Positions 23,941-34,580 of a stretch of DNA of 64,000 bases are shown here, one piece after another. This DNA is from Campanula takesimana (taxonomy: Eukaryota; Streptophyta; Magnoliopsida; Asterales; Campanulaceae), in the NCBI GenBank assembly GCA_026119855.1, contig JAOWBW010000163.1:744001-808000 (forward strand). The letters run 5' to 3'. The translations under genes and the position numbers were made by a program. Numbering within the stretch: the first letter of the stretch is position 1; every line of letters starts with the position of its first letter. The notes under the pieces are model-generated. The model did no database searches. It was given only the letters and a program-made list of their open reading frames with translations, and was not told the DNA's origin.

Positions 23941-25190
23941 TGTAGATACCCAGGGAAAGCCCCACTACTTGGCTAGAGCGGTGGATGGATCCTGGGATGT
24001 CTAATTGGTTTTAATTGTTAGAGTCGTCACCTATGTTATTGAGAGTTAATTTTTGTCTCAAAATACATGTCGTTTTACTATTTTCAAGGCTATTTTGTTG
24101 TTGTATACCAACTCTACCCTTATTAATGACAGTGGACTATCTCTTAAACAGTTATTTAATTGCCTAGGTAATTGCATTACTTTAGGGGTATATAAGACTT
24201 TTTCACATACATTAATTGTATTTCTTAATATGTGTAAAGTGGTTGAAACGACATCTATTTTGAGACGGATGGAGTACTAATTTGTGCTAACAATTACATG
24301 GAAAGAAAAAGGTATTGCAAAAGAGAAATAAAGAGCAACTTGTTTTATTGATTTTATGCTAACGATTATATGTAACAACTATGCTAGCAATTACATTAAT
24401 ATAAAATGAAGGAATTAAAATGGTATTTGGAATGTTGGAAGATAACCTTGACCAAACTTCAATAGTGAAGTGGCCTTTTAGGTCATGTTCCATTTTGTGG
24501 GGATTGCATACATTGACAAGACAAATAAAACAGAAGAAGAAAAGTTGTACCTTTAGAAAGAAAACTTGAACTTTGACTTGAAAAGACTTTAATGTAGAGT
24601 TTTGGTGCTTGAGTTGTTGTTGGGAAGAATTCTCTGAGAGAATTGTGTATAGTGTAAGTGTAGAGAAAATTCAAGTCCTTTTCTAAGGTAAAAAGATGAG
24701 GTATTTATAGGTGAAAAGGTGAGGAAAATATGGTCTTTCAACCAATAGGAAAATAGAAAGAAATTAAATAATAAAGAGAAAACCAAATAATAATAAAAAG
24801 AAATATTTTGTTTTAAAAAAAAGGCTTGAATAATGGGATTGGGATTTGTAAGATAAAAGGGGGGTGAACTTAGATGTAAAAATGAGTTTTTGCAACTAGG
24901 AAATGGATGGAAGAATGGCACAATCCGTAACTGCCAAAATGGGAGGTGCGCGAGTCCGGCCTATTGGACCAAACGCGCGCGCGCCCCATGACCATTACAG
25001 GAGCCGCCCGGGGGTGAAAAATGACAGAATGACAGAAACGGATCTAAAGTTAACTCTATTATGCAGTTTAGTCCAAAATTAACAGAATCAGTTAGGAACT
25101 TAACCGAAATAACAGATATTAACAAAAACAAGTTAAATAAAAATACTATGTATGCAATCGGGGTGAGAGGTCTAAGGCGGGGTGTCTACA
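23941..25190 (-). mobile_element. LTR (3') of a minus-strand Ty3/gypsy element
   Basis: On the minus strand it starts TGTAGACACCCC (25190) and ends GGGTATCTACA (23941), a matching pair of LTR tips. The CGCCGAGGGGCTC just outside the start is identical to the purine tract before the 3' LTR at 62225, so the two elements are related. A TATA box (CTATAAATACC, minus, near 24706) lies inside, along with GTCCGGCCTATTGGAC (24952), which echoes the hairpin array next door. A MITE is inserted at 24047-24276. Confidence 0.8.
24047..24276. mobile_element. Tc1/mariner-like MITE inside the LTR
   Basis: The ends are GTCTCAAAATACATGTCGTT and, inverted, AACGACATCTATTTTGAGAC followed by GGATGGAGTA. The left outer CTCC block is missing. 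Confidence 0.7.
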
Positions 25191-25384
25191 GAGCCCCTCG
25201 GCGACGTGGATTGCAAAACAAAACGCGTCGACGAAAGAAAGACAACCGCCGAGGACATCACAAAGAAAAAGAAAAGAAAAGAAAACAAAGACTCAATAAA
25301 AACAGGAATTTGAAATTGCAAAGGATAGAAGTGCCTGTGTGAGCAACTTTTGCTGATAGAAGGGGTACGGTGATATGAGACGGC

Positions 25385-25850
25385 CCACCACGGCCAAGGT
25401 TTAAAGTCTGGTTAGCAGACTGAGGCTGGAGCCGTTTAGCAGAACCATTATGCCATTTAGAGTCCGTTGAGCGGACTAAAGCTGAAATCCGTTTTGCGAA
25501 TCCCGTTTGCTGATTTAGAGTCTGGTTGGCAGACTGAGTTGAGCTGAATCCGTTACTTGCTCTTTTTAGAGTCCGGTGAGCGGACCTAGGCGGAGTTGAG
25601 TGTGTCGTACCCGTTATGCCCGTTTTATAGTCCGTTGAGCGGACTGGCTGAATCCGTTTAGCGAATCCGTTTGCCGGTTTAAAGTCCGTTAAGCGGACTG
25701 GTTGAATCCGTTTACCTGTTTAAAGTCCGTTGAGCGGACTGGCTGAATCCCTTTAGTGAGTCTATTTGCCGGTTAAAAGTCCGTTGAGCGGACTGGCTGA
25801 ATCCATTTAGCAAATCTGTTTGCCGGTTTAAATTCCATTGAGCGGACTGG
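25385..25850. repeat. Tandem hairpin array with co-varying stems
   Basis: About nine copies of a stem-loop with the form AGTCCG-n5-CGGACT, near 25405, 25460, 25517, 25570, 25630, 25683, 25722, 25777 and 25832, mostly 53-60 bp apart. They are linked by GAATCCGTTTAGCGAATCC-like sequence. Two copies (25405, 25517) have AGTCTG...CAGACT instead, so both sides of the stem changed together. The array lies just inside the LTR at 23941-25190. Confidence 0.85.
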
Positions 25851-25883
25851 AATTGATGAGGGGTGGTGATTTTAGTGGTTCAC

Positions 25884-26180
25884 CATGGACCAAACTACTG
25901 TTTGGAGCCGCACTTGCTTGTGTCTGTTATTTGAAGCCGCACTTGCTTGTGTCTGTTGTTAGAATCTGCACTTGCTGTTTCTGCTGTTTGAAGCCACACT
26001 TGCTTGTGTCTGTTGTTTGAAGCCACACTTGCTGTTGTCTGCTGTTTGAAGCCGCACTTGCTGTTGTCTGATGTTTGAAGCCGCACTTGCTGTTGTCTGC
26101 TATTTGAAGCCGCACTTGCTGGTGTCTGCTGTTTGAAGCCGCACTTGCTGTTGTATGTTGTTTGAAGCCGCAATTGCTGT
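25884..26180. repeat. Second tandem array, about 31-33 bp unit
   Basis: About nine copies of TTTGAAGCCGCACTTGCTG followed by TTGTCTGCTG-like sequence. Apparent ORFs here on the minus strand (25895-26173) are translations of the repeat (RLQTxxNSKCGFKQQ) and are not treated as genes. Confidence 0.85.
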
Positions 26181-26480
26181 GGTACCTGTTATGTATGTGT
26201 TTTGCAGATATACGTGCTTGTGGTACGTTGTGATTTGGAAAGCAGGGATTTGCTTGAGGGAGAGATTTTGCAAGAATGAAGAAATTGCTTTTGTGTGTGA
26301 TGTGATTTGAAGAAAGCGTGAATGATGTTCATACCTTCACTTACCATGGCCGCTTGATTTGGGATGGATTTCTGATGTTGTGGCTTCGATGTAGAATGTC
26401 CATGCTTTAGATGTTGATGAGTTGGTTTCACTTTTGATGGAGGTATGATCACTTCTTGATGATGGATTGGTCATGCCAAA

Positions 26481-26524
26481 GGCTGCTTACGTATCCCTTG
26501 AAGGGAATCAGACCAACGTAGTTC
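26481..26524 (-). other. Conserved hairpin block, copy 1
   Basis: The minus strand reads GAACTACGTTGGTCTGATTC, then CCTTCAAGGGATACGTAAGC and AGCC. The inner stem is ATTCCCTT/AAGGGAT, and CTACG faces CGTA on the outside. It sits on the array side, near the 3' LTR. Confidence 0.7.
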
Positions 26525-28497
26525 AAGGACGGTGGAGAACGCTGGGGAAGTAGCTAGGAGCAAAGCAAAATAAAACTCATACTTTTTACACAAGTAAGAA
26601 AAATAAAAATAAAAATCTTTTTGTCATCATTTTTTTTAGTTCGTAGGTGAACCATTTTAACCATCGTGTGTTTGTAAAGCCAACCCAAGATCAAGTCATG
26701 TTCGGTCGAAGTCCGGATTGCCTCGCTTGAATTCTGTTGTCGCTGCTATGCCCAACGAAGATTGATGTCTAGCCCCAAGAGATTTGTCGATTATGGGGCT
26801 TCAAAGACTTTCGATGCCGAGATAAGGGGTTACTGATTGTAAAGCCCCTAAAACGCCTTTGATGCCAAACTTTGAGTGACTCTTGAAGCCCCAAGATAAA
26901 TCAGCTCTTGGCCCATTCAAATGAATCACCTTTAGTTGTTGACGTGAGCAAGCCTCAAGAGAAGATTATTGATACCAAGCTTCGAGATATTGCTAAGCCC
27001 CAAATTTCATGTACTTGTTGTTTGCGAGCTTCAAGATGGTGGAATGTGAAGACCTTTCGATGTAAAGCCCAAAAAACGTCTTGGAATCAGCTTGACATTA
27101 TATTGAGAGTGGATGCACCGTTTGGTAGAACTCTTGATAGTGATCTCCCTCTTACTCTTTCTTGGAGATGAATGGCTTTATTGTGGTCGGTACCCAAATG
27201 GCGGAAGGTCCAAGTGTAGCAAGGTCTTCGGAAAATGTCTTTGGAGAGATTGTGGATGATAAGGTCTTGGCGTGATAAGGTCCTAAATGGGTATGTTTAC
27301 TTGAGTCTTCTTGGGTTGAACTAATAACGGATCTTTGGATGCAACTCGTGCGGATGGAAATTGTGCTTTTGATCTTAGAGAAAGGGGTGCTGAATTGCAG
27401 AAACATTGGGTATGGTACCCGCTATAACCCGTTTAAGTGAGTTTAGCATATTGAATCTTTTTCATTTTCTCTAAGACTTCCTTCATAATCTCGTCGTAAG
27501 TCATAACATAACAGAATCATCAAATTCATTCATAACATCGGAGCCCTCCTTTCAAACCAAAATACCTTTAACGTGAAGTACTAAGAGACCCTTTAAGCTT
27601 GAACCACTTCCCACATTGCATTGCTCAAGTATCATTGCCCGAAAGATTGTTGAAGCCCCTTAAAACAACTTTCGGTGCCAAATTGATAGAGGAAGCTTCA
27701 AATGTTGCACATGACTTTGCTAGGGCCATCGTTAGGGGAGGTGAAGTGAATTTCTCTTATGATTAGGGAGCCTTTTAAACTCGAATCTAGCCCTTAGAGT
27801 GCCATCACCGATTGTAAGTAGAGCAAGAAAGGCCTAACCTTGATTGGGGGGAACAGGCACGAGCACACATGACAAGAAGGCTTCTTGATATTCCCTTTTA
27901 GAGACTTTGATGATAGTCTCACACATCTTTCTTGAGCGTAGCCCCTAGGGCTCAATAATTGTCAAATGAAGCAAAAGAAGCTCTCGCTCTTGAGTCACAT
28001 AGCCCCTAGGGCGTTATCATTTGTCGAGAAAAGTAAGAGACTCGTCCTCGTGAGAGGGAACAAACATAAGAGGACATGGCAAGAGCTACTCCATTCTCGA
28101 GAAGACTTTTGACATACTGTAGGGGCACATGCTTGAAGAAGCTCGAAAATTGAGTCACACGTTGTTGCCATTTGTGATCCAAACCAATTGGTGCATTGAA
28201 GACCATTTGTGCAACCTCTCACCCCATATCAATCATGAGCTCATTCTGGGATGGGCCTTCTTTCACATGAGCCCAAAAAATGTATATTGCAAGAACAATC
28301 CCAAAACGACCTTTGATTGTGCCATATCTTGTCGAGCCTTTTGCAATTCCAATGTTGACTCGGTGGGGAATTGACTTGCTGAGGATATTCTATGTAGGAC
28401 TTGTGTAGTTGTCTCCTTTAGAGGCCGGGTATCTCCATTTCTCTTTCCCTTCCATCTCTCACTCTCTCATTTTTTTTAATGACGCACCTTGTTTTTT

Positions 28498-28535
28498 TGC
28501 CTAGATCGCCCTTTCGGGTTTTCAATCTAGCGGGC
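28498..28535 (-). other. CTAG-type inverted-repeat block, copy in the minus gypsy
   Basis: The minus strand reads GCCCGCTAGATTGAAAACCC, then GAAAGGGCGATCTAGGCAAA. It matches the tandem pair at 56273-56380 almost base for base. A diverged second copy lies at 29164-29196. Confidence 0.7.
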
Positions 28536-28995
28536 ATCTCTTTTGCGTCTTCATTTTTTTTTACTCAATTAATGAGGAAGTGTACATGGACTCTAGCGGA
28601 CGAGATAAGATATGTGATTTTGCGGTGGAGACCTTTTGTCACTAATGATGAGTGTCATTGACTTGACTAGGGAAGTAGCCCCTAGTATTGACTTCATGTA
28701 TTTATATATTTTTTGAATGACTCACGAAGGCAAGTAAGTCATTAAGAGAGAAGAGAAGGGAAGCCCCAATTTGATTGCAAGAAACTGGGAGTATCGCTGA
28801 GAGATAAGAAGCCCCTAGACTCGATAAAGAACGCAAAGCGATTCCAATTCTAAGAAAGTTATTCAATCTTGAGGTGATTAATTCATTGGAAAATAAATCG
28901 TATAAAGATGTCTTGATGAGTTCGAGAGGAAGGCCAATCACCATAACGCACAAGGGCTAAACATATCTTCTTTCTTGCATGAGATCGGACCCGAA

Positions 28996-29042
28996 GGTTG
29001 CCTACGTTCCTCCAGTGTAGAGGCTCAGGTCACCGTAGTTCT
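28996..29042 (-). other. Conserved hairpin block, copy 2
   Basis: The minus strand reads GAACTACGGTGACCTGAGCC, then TCTACACTGGAGGAACGTAG and GCAACC. The outer arms CTACG/CGTAG are exact. Confidence 0.7.
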
Positions 29043-29590
29043 TGTGGATACTCCTTTTGCCGTGATGGTTGTCGATGTTGCTTCGTCCTTCGTTGGTGGA
29101 TAGAATGATGTTGTTGTTATGAACTTCGTTGGATGAGGGGGATTTTTTTTGTGCTCTAACTTTTGCCTAGGTTGTTTTGGAGAGTCAACCTAGCGAGTTT
29201 TTTTTTTTTTTTTTTTTGGTTCCCCCTTTGCGAAATGAGATATCTCCATGGTTGTTGATCCACCTTTCTTCGTCGTTTGATGCTTTGATTTTGTATTCTT
29301 CATGATTAGCCCTAGGCGTTCAAGTGGTAGCCTTCGTTCCAAAACTTGCTTAGACATCTTTTCATCATTTTTCCAAGAATTAAATTGAACAACTTTGAAT
29401 AATTTATGATGACAAGAACGACTTTTATTTGATGAGACCGACTCAAACTTCAACATTAATGGGAAGGAAGGAAACTTAATGCACACATTAGAGGACATTG
29501 ACTTTATTTTTTCTTTTTTTTAAACTAGGTAGAGAAACGGAGATTGTTGTCGTCGTAGTGTTTGTCGTTGTAGTTCTCCCCATTTCGAAC

Positions 29591-30140
29591 CTAAGTCGTT
29601 CCTTGCTTCATAATAACCTCTCCCTTGATGAGTTGCTCTTCACCCACGGTAAATTCACCATTATCAATCAAATCTTGGATCACATTCTTGACACCGTGGC
29701 ATTCCTTGGTAGTGTGCCCACTATACATGTGGTAGTTGGACCATTCTCCATATGCATGGTTCTTTTCAATCGCCTTCAGCTTGTACCCTTCTAAAGGCTT
29801 GACCTTTCCACTTGTCATCGGAGTTTTGAATACTTTGGTTTGTGTCATTCCTAGGAGAGGAATAAAAAATTGCTTGTCAGCGACACCTTTGTGGCTCTTG
29901 GGGGCGGGGCACTTGAGCTTGTTTTACCGTTGACCTTTGCCTTGTTGTCGGTGAACTTTTGCAAAAGGGCCTTAAGTTCGGAAACCTCTTCCTCGTGAAT
30001 TCTCTTCTCAAGATCAAAACGGGATTGTCACAAATCGTCTTTACGGCGGGCATCCTCAACAAGTCCATCTATTTGTTCCCCCATGGCTCTTATTATGTTG
30101 AAAAATCCTTTCGTTGGACACGAAAATATTCTCACCCTTG
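29591..30140 (-). pseudogene. Gag remnant of the minus-strand gypsy element
   Basis: From about 30090 leftward the minus strand encodes a coiled-coil stretch (MGEQIDGLVEDARRKDDL, a TGA stop, then FDLEKRIHEEEVSELKALLQ). After further stops it encodes a zinc-finger-like motif, CYxH replaced by SNYHMYSGHTTKECHGVKNV, with IQDLIDNGEF. This parallels the plus-strand gypsy gag (HLFCNFHKATGHDTNSCHHL, near 49400), so it is gag of a related element. It has at least two stops and a frameshift. Confidence 0.7.
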
Positions 30141-30584
30141 ATGTTGTTGCCGTCCACTGGACCTATTGGAATAACACGGTTGATCTTAGGTTGGCCCCAC
30201 AAATACCTTTTGAGTAAAATAATTTAACCCACAAACAAGAAAAATGACTCAACCACATAAGGAAAAATGTTTTTTTTTATTTGCAAAAGTCGGAAGGACG
30301 TAGTCTTTTTTGGGGGTTTCTAGAAAAAATAGTGGAATCATCACACTAGTATATAGACCTTCCCGGGGTCCCATATACTCATCGTATTTCACCACGCTTG
30401 TGAATCCTACACATGACGGGATTAGACTAAATTAATGTAGTAAAGCATACATGCGGGGATGAATTTTTATTTTGTCCATAATAACCACTTGTTTCTTTTG
30501 GAAATGGCATGTATGATTTGAAAATATTAGTTTAGGGAAATCTCGGCACGTGAAAACCGATTTGGTCACAGAGTGTTAGACCCT
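30141..30584 (-). other. Probable leader region of the minus gypsy, cut by a copia LTR
   Basis: No ORF or domain is seen. It ends where the copia LTR tip (TGTTGG) begins at 30585. The 5' LTR of the gypsy is not in the window. Confidence 0.4.
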
Positions 30585-31945
30585 TGTTGGGTTTTGTGCA
30601 ATCATGCGCAGCGGAAGAAAGACATGAATAAAACCCAATAGCCTAGATCCGCTATGAACAATAATTCATAATATGAAGATGAAAGAAACTAACCCTTGTA
30701 GATCGTTATGTAAAACTTGGATTAAGCGTTAAGAGAAACGCCCTCTACCGGTGATCCACACAACGAACGGATTTCAAGAACGCTTTCTTGAACTTGACTG
30801 CTAGGTCTTCAGATTGATCACCGATGTTGAAGAACGATTCTTCAAAGCTCCTAATGATTATTGTGACTTGATGATTGGGTATAATCAATCACAATAACCC
30901 AAGAATATAATGTGTGTTTTCTCTCTCAAAGAAAGACTTTGGAATTGATCAAATCAATAGTTAGGGAACAATTCCCGTCAGTTTACATTATATACTAGGG
31001 ATGTCCAAAACCGTTTAGGACTTAGGTATTCTTGTCCAACACGAACTGCTTAAAATAAAACTATCAGTCGGGGGGGCAGCCGTACGGCGGCAAGCCAGGC
31101 GTGCGGCGCCTGTCCAGCCGTACGGTGGTCCAGGTCAGTTTCCTCGTTTTTCGCTCATTTTAATTATCCGTTATGCGTATGTGACTCAATAAGATTATAC
31201 TAAGTTGGCAACGAGTCCGAACCAGTCAAACCTCGTAAGTCATAAGCGGACTCTAGCAAGCCATTATGACTACCCAATTAGTATAACTTAGAAATCCAAA
31301 GTTTCCTAAATAGAACATAACACAATCTCTTTGTTACACGATGTCTATTGAACGTAATCCATAGTCAATGGTCAACTTACATAGTTCAATGTTTTCTCGA
31401 TCCCGAATGTATTGATAATCCAAATCTTATTTGAGCATAGCTATGCATTTCATCAATAACATTCATCGAGTGGCCAAAGCTTGACATCTCTCTTGACGAG
31501 GAACAAATTCCATCTTGGCTTATTACTCTTCCGTACACGATTTCGATTACTCCAATCATATTCTTTATAGCTATCCGGTTAGGGATAACGTTTGAATATG
31601 TCAAACGTAATGTTCACCATGTGGAAGACTGTAATAACCTCAGGTCTAGAGATTCCAGTGATATAACTATATAAAACTTAATTATGACATAGTGACCATG
31701 ACATAAATCTCATAGGGGTCAATCCAGTATTTGTTCTCCAACAAATACCCATAATTCTAATTGTATCCCATACACATAATCATCATATGATTATCTATTA
31801 AACTTATACAAATAATTAATCATAATTATCATGGATGGGGATTATTATAATAAACATGCAAAAGATATAATAATCAAACATTCAATATCTTTATAAATAA
31901 TAACATTAATTATTCAAACAACATGCCTAGGGCATAACACCAACA
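30585..31945 (-). mobile_element. 3' LTR of the outer Ty1/copia element
   Basis: On the minus strand it starts TGTTGGTGTTATGCCC at 31945, next to the purine tract GTGGGAGAT, and ends ...AACCCAACA at 30585. The left tip could instead lie at 30574 (a TGTTAGACCC). Two CCGTACGG palindromes (31080-31087 and 31118-31125) flank a GC-rich GTGCGGCGCC in otherwise AT-rich DNA. Confidence 0.75.
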
Positions 31946-31965
31946 ATCTCCCACTTGCACTAGGC

Positions 31966-32855
31966 CTAATTAATGTATCGAATACCCATAGAACTAACAT
32001 GACCATCATGTTTTTCTTGCGGAAGACCTTTTGTCAATGGGTCAGCAATGTTATCATCAGTTGGTACTCTGCATATATTCACGTCTCCTCTATCAACGAT
32101 CTCTCGAATGATATGAAAACGCCTAAGTATGTGTTTGGATTTCTGATGCGATCTAGGTTCCTTTGCTTGAGCAATAGCACCATTATTATCACAATAAAGG
32201 TCTATTGGATTAGCAATGCTAGGAACCACCTCTAGTTCACCAATGAACTTCTTAATCCAAACAGCCTCTTTAGCAACATCGGATGCAGCAATATACTCAG
32301 CTTCAGTTGTAGAATCTGCTACGGTACTTTGCTTAGAACTCTTCCAGCTAACAGCACCTCCATTAAGCATAAATACAAATCCAGATTACGATCTAGAATC
32401 ATCCTTGTCGGTTTGGAAGTTTGCATCTGTGTAACCATTTACAACAAGATCATCTTCCATACCTCCATACACCAAGAACGAATCTTTAGTCCTTCGCAAG
32501 TACTTAAGAATCGTCTTGACTGCAATCCAGTGACTCTCAACAGGATCTGATTGGTATCTGCTCGTCATGCTCAAAGCATACGAGACATCGGGTCTAGTAC
32601 ATATCATAGCATACATGATGGATCCAATAGCAGAAGCATATGGAATTCCAATCATTCTCTCACGCTCATCAGTTGTCTTAGGACACTGATTCTTTCTTAG
32701 AGTTATGCCATGACCTACTGGCAAATCTCCTCTCTTAGAGTTTTCCATGCGGAATCTCTTAAGAACTTTGTCAATATATGTATCTTGACTTAAACCAATC
32801 AATTTCTTAGATCTATCATTGATAGATCCTTATGCCAATGATGTAAGTGGCTTCT
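31966..32855 (-). pseudogene. Outer copia pol, 3' part: RT end and RNase H
   Basis: The minus strand encodes the end of reverse transcriptase (GSIMYAMICTRPDVSYALS, SRYQSDPVESHWIAVK) and a copia RNase H (GYTDANFQTDKDD, STTEAEYIAASDVAKEAVW, YCDNNGAIAQ, KSKHILRRFHIIRE, NIADPLTKGLP). A TAA at 32383 and a frameshift/stop cluster near 32820 break it. The reading frame is interrupted at 32855 by the gypsy insertion and resumes at 62847. Confidence 0.93.
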
Positions 32856-33008
32856 CCCATTGTAGACACCCCATTTTGGACGTTCATACATGATCACACT
32901 ACTTCTATGTCTCGCCTTTGATTTGAGTCGAAACTCGTTAAGTTGGACATGTTTCGTTAAGTTTCTGACTGACTCCTTTTGTCAGGGGCCAAATTGAACA
33001 TTAAAACT

Positions 33009-33221
33009 ACTTGTATTTGAAAATGAATAATTAAATAGGGGCAGTTTTGGTAAGAAAGTATTAAATAGTATTGAAATCCCTTAGAGTTGCTTATATTTAG
33101 GTAAAAAAAAAACCACTTTTGTTGCTTATAATTGAGTCCGGAGGGAGTATTTATTTGTTTGTTTTCCTTTTGCGTACATTTTGTATAATTTTGAAACGAT
33201 GATGATGATTTCTTAGCAAGA
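33009..33221 (+). repeat. Partial duplication of MITE plus flank inside the 5' LTR
   Basis: This segment repeats 33767-33981: the right part of the MITE (AAATGAATAATTAAATAGGG to GGAGGGAGTA) plus the next 70 bp of LTR (to TTTCTTAGCAAG). Short shared bases (ACTTG) lie at the left junction. Confidence 0.8.
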
Positions 33222-33234
33222 AAAAGGGTAGACT

Positions 33235-33280
33235 CCTATAAATATAGAGCTTCTTGAACCAGAACTCCTATAAATATAGA
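33235..33280 (+). promoter_or_regulatory. Duplicated TATA box in the 5' LTR
   Basis: CTCCTATAAATATAGA occurs twice, 32 bp apart, in a short tandem repeat with CTTCTTGAACCAGA. A CT-rich stretch follows. The 3' LTR has no equivalent. Confidence 0.6.
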
Positions 33281-33621
33281 ACTTCTTGAACCAGAAAAAG
33301 GGTAGACTCCTTATTCACCCAACAACCACTCCAAATCTGATCAAAGAGGTCCCTAAAATCAGTCCCTCTCACTCACCCATGAAATTCAAACCCTCACCAC
33401 ACCATTCAAGTCAAGTTCATTGGAGATTCAAGGCCTTTAGTCAAGGCCATCCATAGGATTCTTGAAGAACGCCTAGGTAAAACTCATTGTTTTCTACCTT
33501 CTCATCTCCTTCTTTGTCTTTAAAGTAGTGTGATCCCATCAAAAGGATCAGCCTAGAGCCTCTCTAATTCATGGGGATGGTCTCGAAGCACATGATCCGA
33601 CATCCTAAATAAATAAGCAAT

Positions 33622-33909
33622 TACTCCCTCCGGTCCCAAATATAAGCAAATAACTAAAATCACGCCTATTAAGAAAGTAGTTAAGTTAGTTAATTGTCTT
33701 GATTTTTTAATAAAAACATGTTAAAATTACTAATATATCCTCATATTAAATGTGTAATAAATGTGCACTTGTATTTAAAAATGAATAATTAAATAGGGGC
33801 AGTTTTGGTAAGAGAGTATTAAATAGTCTTGAAATCCCTTAGAGTTGCTTATATTTAGGTAAAAAAAAAAACCCACTTTTGTTGCTTATAATTGAGTCCG
33901 GAGGGAGTA
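33622..33909. mobile_element. Stowaway MITE with verifiable empty site
   Basis: The ends are CTCCCTCCGGTCCCAAATAT and, inverted, ATTGAGTCCGGAGGGAG with TA on both sides. The 3' LTR has the uninterrupted sequence AAGCAATTATTTATTTG (62584-62600), so the MITE entered the 5' LTR after the gypsy inserted. Confidence 0.93.
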
Positions 33910-34160
33910 TTTATTTGTTTGTTTTCCTTTTGCATACATTTTGTATAATTTTGAAACGATGATGATGATTTCTTAGCAAGACCAATCCTAAATTGGGTGA
34001 ATTGGGTACTCCTTGACCTTCCCCATTCATAACTTAACCCCCGAATCCAGATATCTCTGTCCGTGTTCCGACAACAACATGGTGGCGACTCTCAATTAAA
34101 AAGGTAAATCAAAGGACGAAAACCGCCTCGAAAACAGCCAAAAAACCCGCGCGCAAACAG

Positions 34161-34178
34161 TGGCGACTCTGCTGGGGA
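34161..34178 (+). promoter_or_regulatory. Primer binding site (tRNA-Arg type)
   Basis: TGGCGACTCTGCTGGGGA starts one base after the LTR. It is complementary to a tRNA 3' end ending ...CAGAGTCGCCA, which fits a plant tRNA-Arg from memory. Confidence 0.75.
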
Positions 34179-34275
34179 AGATCACAGTAAGTGGGTTAGA
34201 CTTGCGTCGAAAGAAATCATCGTTGTTTCAAAATTCTGCATTCTGTACTGTAATCTGTTCCCCGACTGAGATGCC

Positions 34276-34304
34276 TCGTACGAGGGATCACTTGTCTCGT
34301 ACAA
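34276..34304. promoter_or_regulatory. Paired CGTACG palindromes, pair 1
   Basis: CCTCGTACGAGG and TGTCTCGTACAAGACA lie with centres 21 bp apart, between the primer site and gag. Confidence 0.75.
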
Positions 34305-34532
34305 GACATCTCAGCTCTGCCCGGCTGGTCTGACTCTCTGGTTTGAAAAAGGATTTTCGTTCAGTTCAAACATGTACACAGGGTTTCAGATCCGCTCTCC
34401 CCTCTGTTTCTGAGTCTTAGGACCTCCCTAACGACAAAGAAACTCCCCATATATCATAAGTCTAACCCTTGTTTTGCAGGAGTACTTGCTATTTGTTCCA
34501 TTCCTTGCTTTACATGCATTTGCTTTATGTGT

Positions 34533-34580
34533 GAACTACGACGGCCTGAGTTCCTCCACAAGAGGGAAACGTAGGCAGCC
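34533..34580 (+). other. Conserved hairpin block, copy 3
   Basis: GAACTACGACGGCCTGAGTT, then CCTCCACAAGAGGGAAACGT and AGGCAGCC. Stems: CTACG/CGTAG outside and TTCCTC/GAGGGAA inside. Confidence 0.75.

Larger units (their letters stand above)
26181..29590 (-). mobile_element. Non-coding internal region of the minus-strand gypsy element
   Basis: No pol domain was found in any frame. The region carries many AGCCCC/AGCCCCTAGGG words (for example 26771, 26843, 27650, 27950, 28002, 28677, 28752, 28810). It also holds two copies of the GAACTACG hairpin block and two of the CTAGGTTG...CCTAGGC block that occur in the plus-strand gypsy. This supports one element of the same broad type, deleted for or never carrying pol. 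Confidence 0.6.
32861..34159 (+). mobile_element. 5' LTR of the plus-strand gypsy, rearranged
   Basis: It is 1,299 bp against 617 bp for the 3' LTR. The outer 150 bp and last 260 bp match the 3' LTR. The middle contains a partial MITE duplication (33009-33221), a segment with two TATA boxes absent from the 3' LTR (33222-33560) and an intact MITE. Confidence 0.9.

Noticed and set aside
25061..25342. Arg/Lys-rich 93-codon ORF
   Set aside because: It runs across the LTR border at 25190 and into non-coding element sequence; no domain and no gene context.
25895..26173. Minus-strand ORFs with repeated CGFKQQ
   Set aside because: Pure translation of the 31-33 bp tandem repeat.
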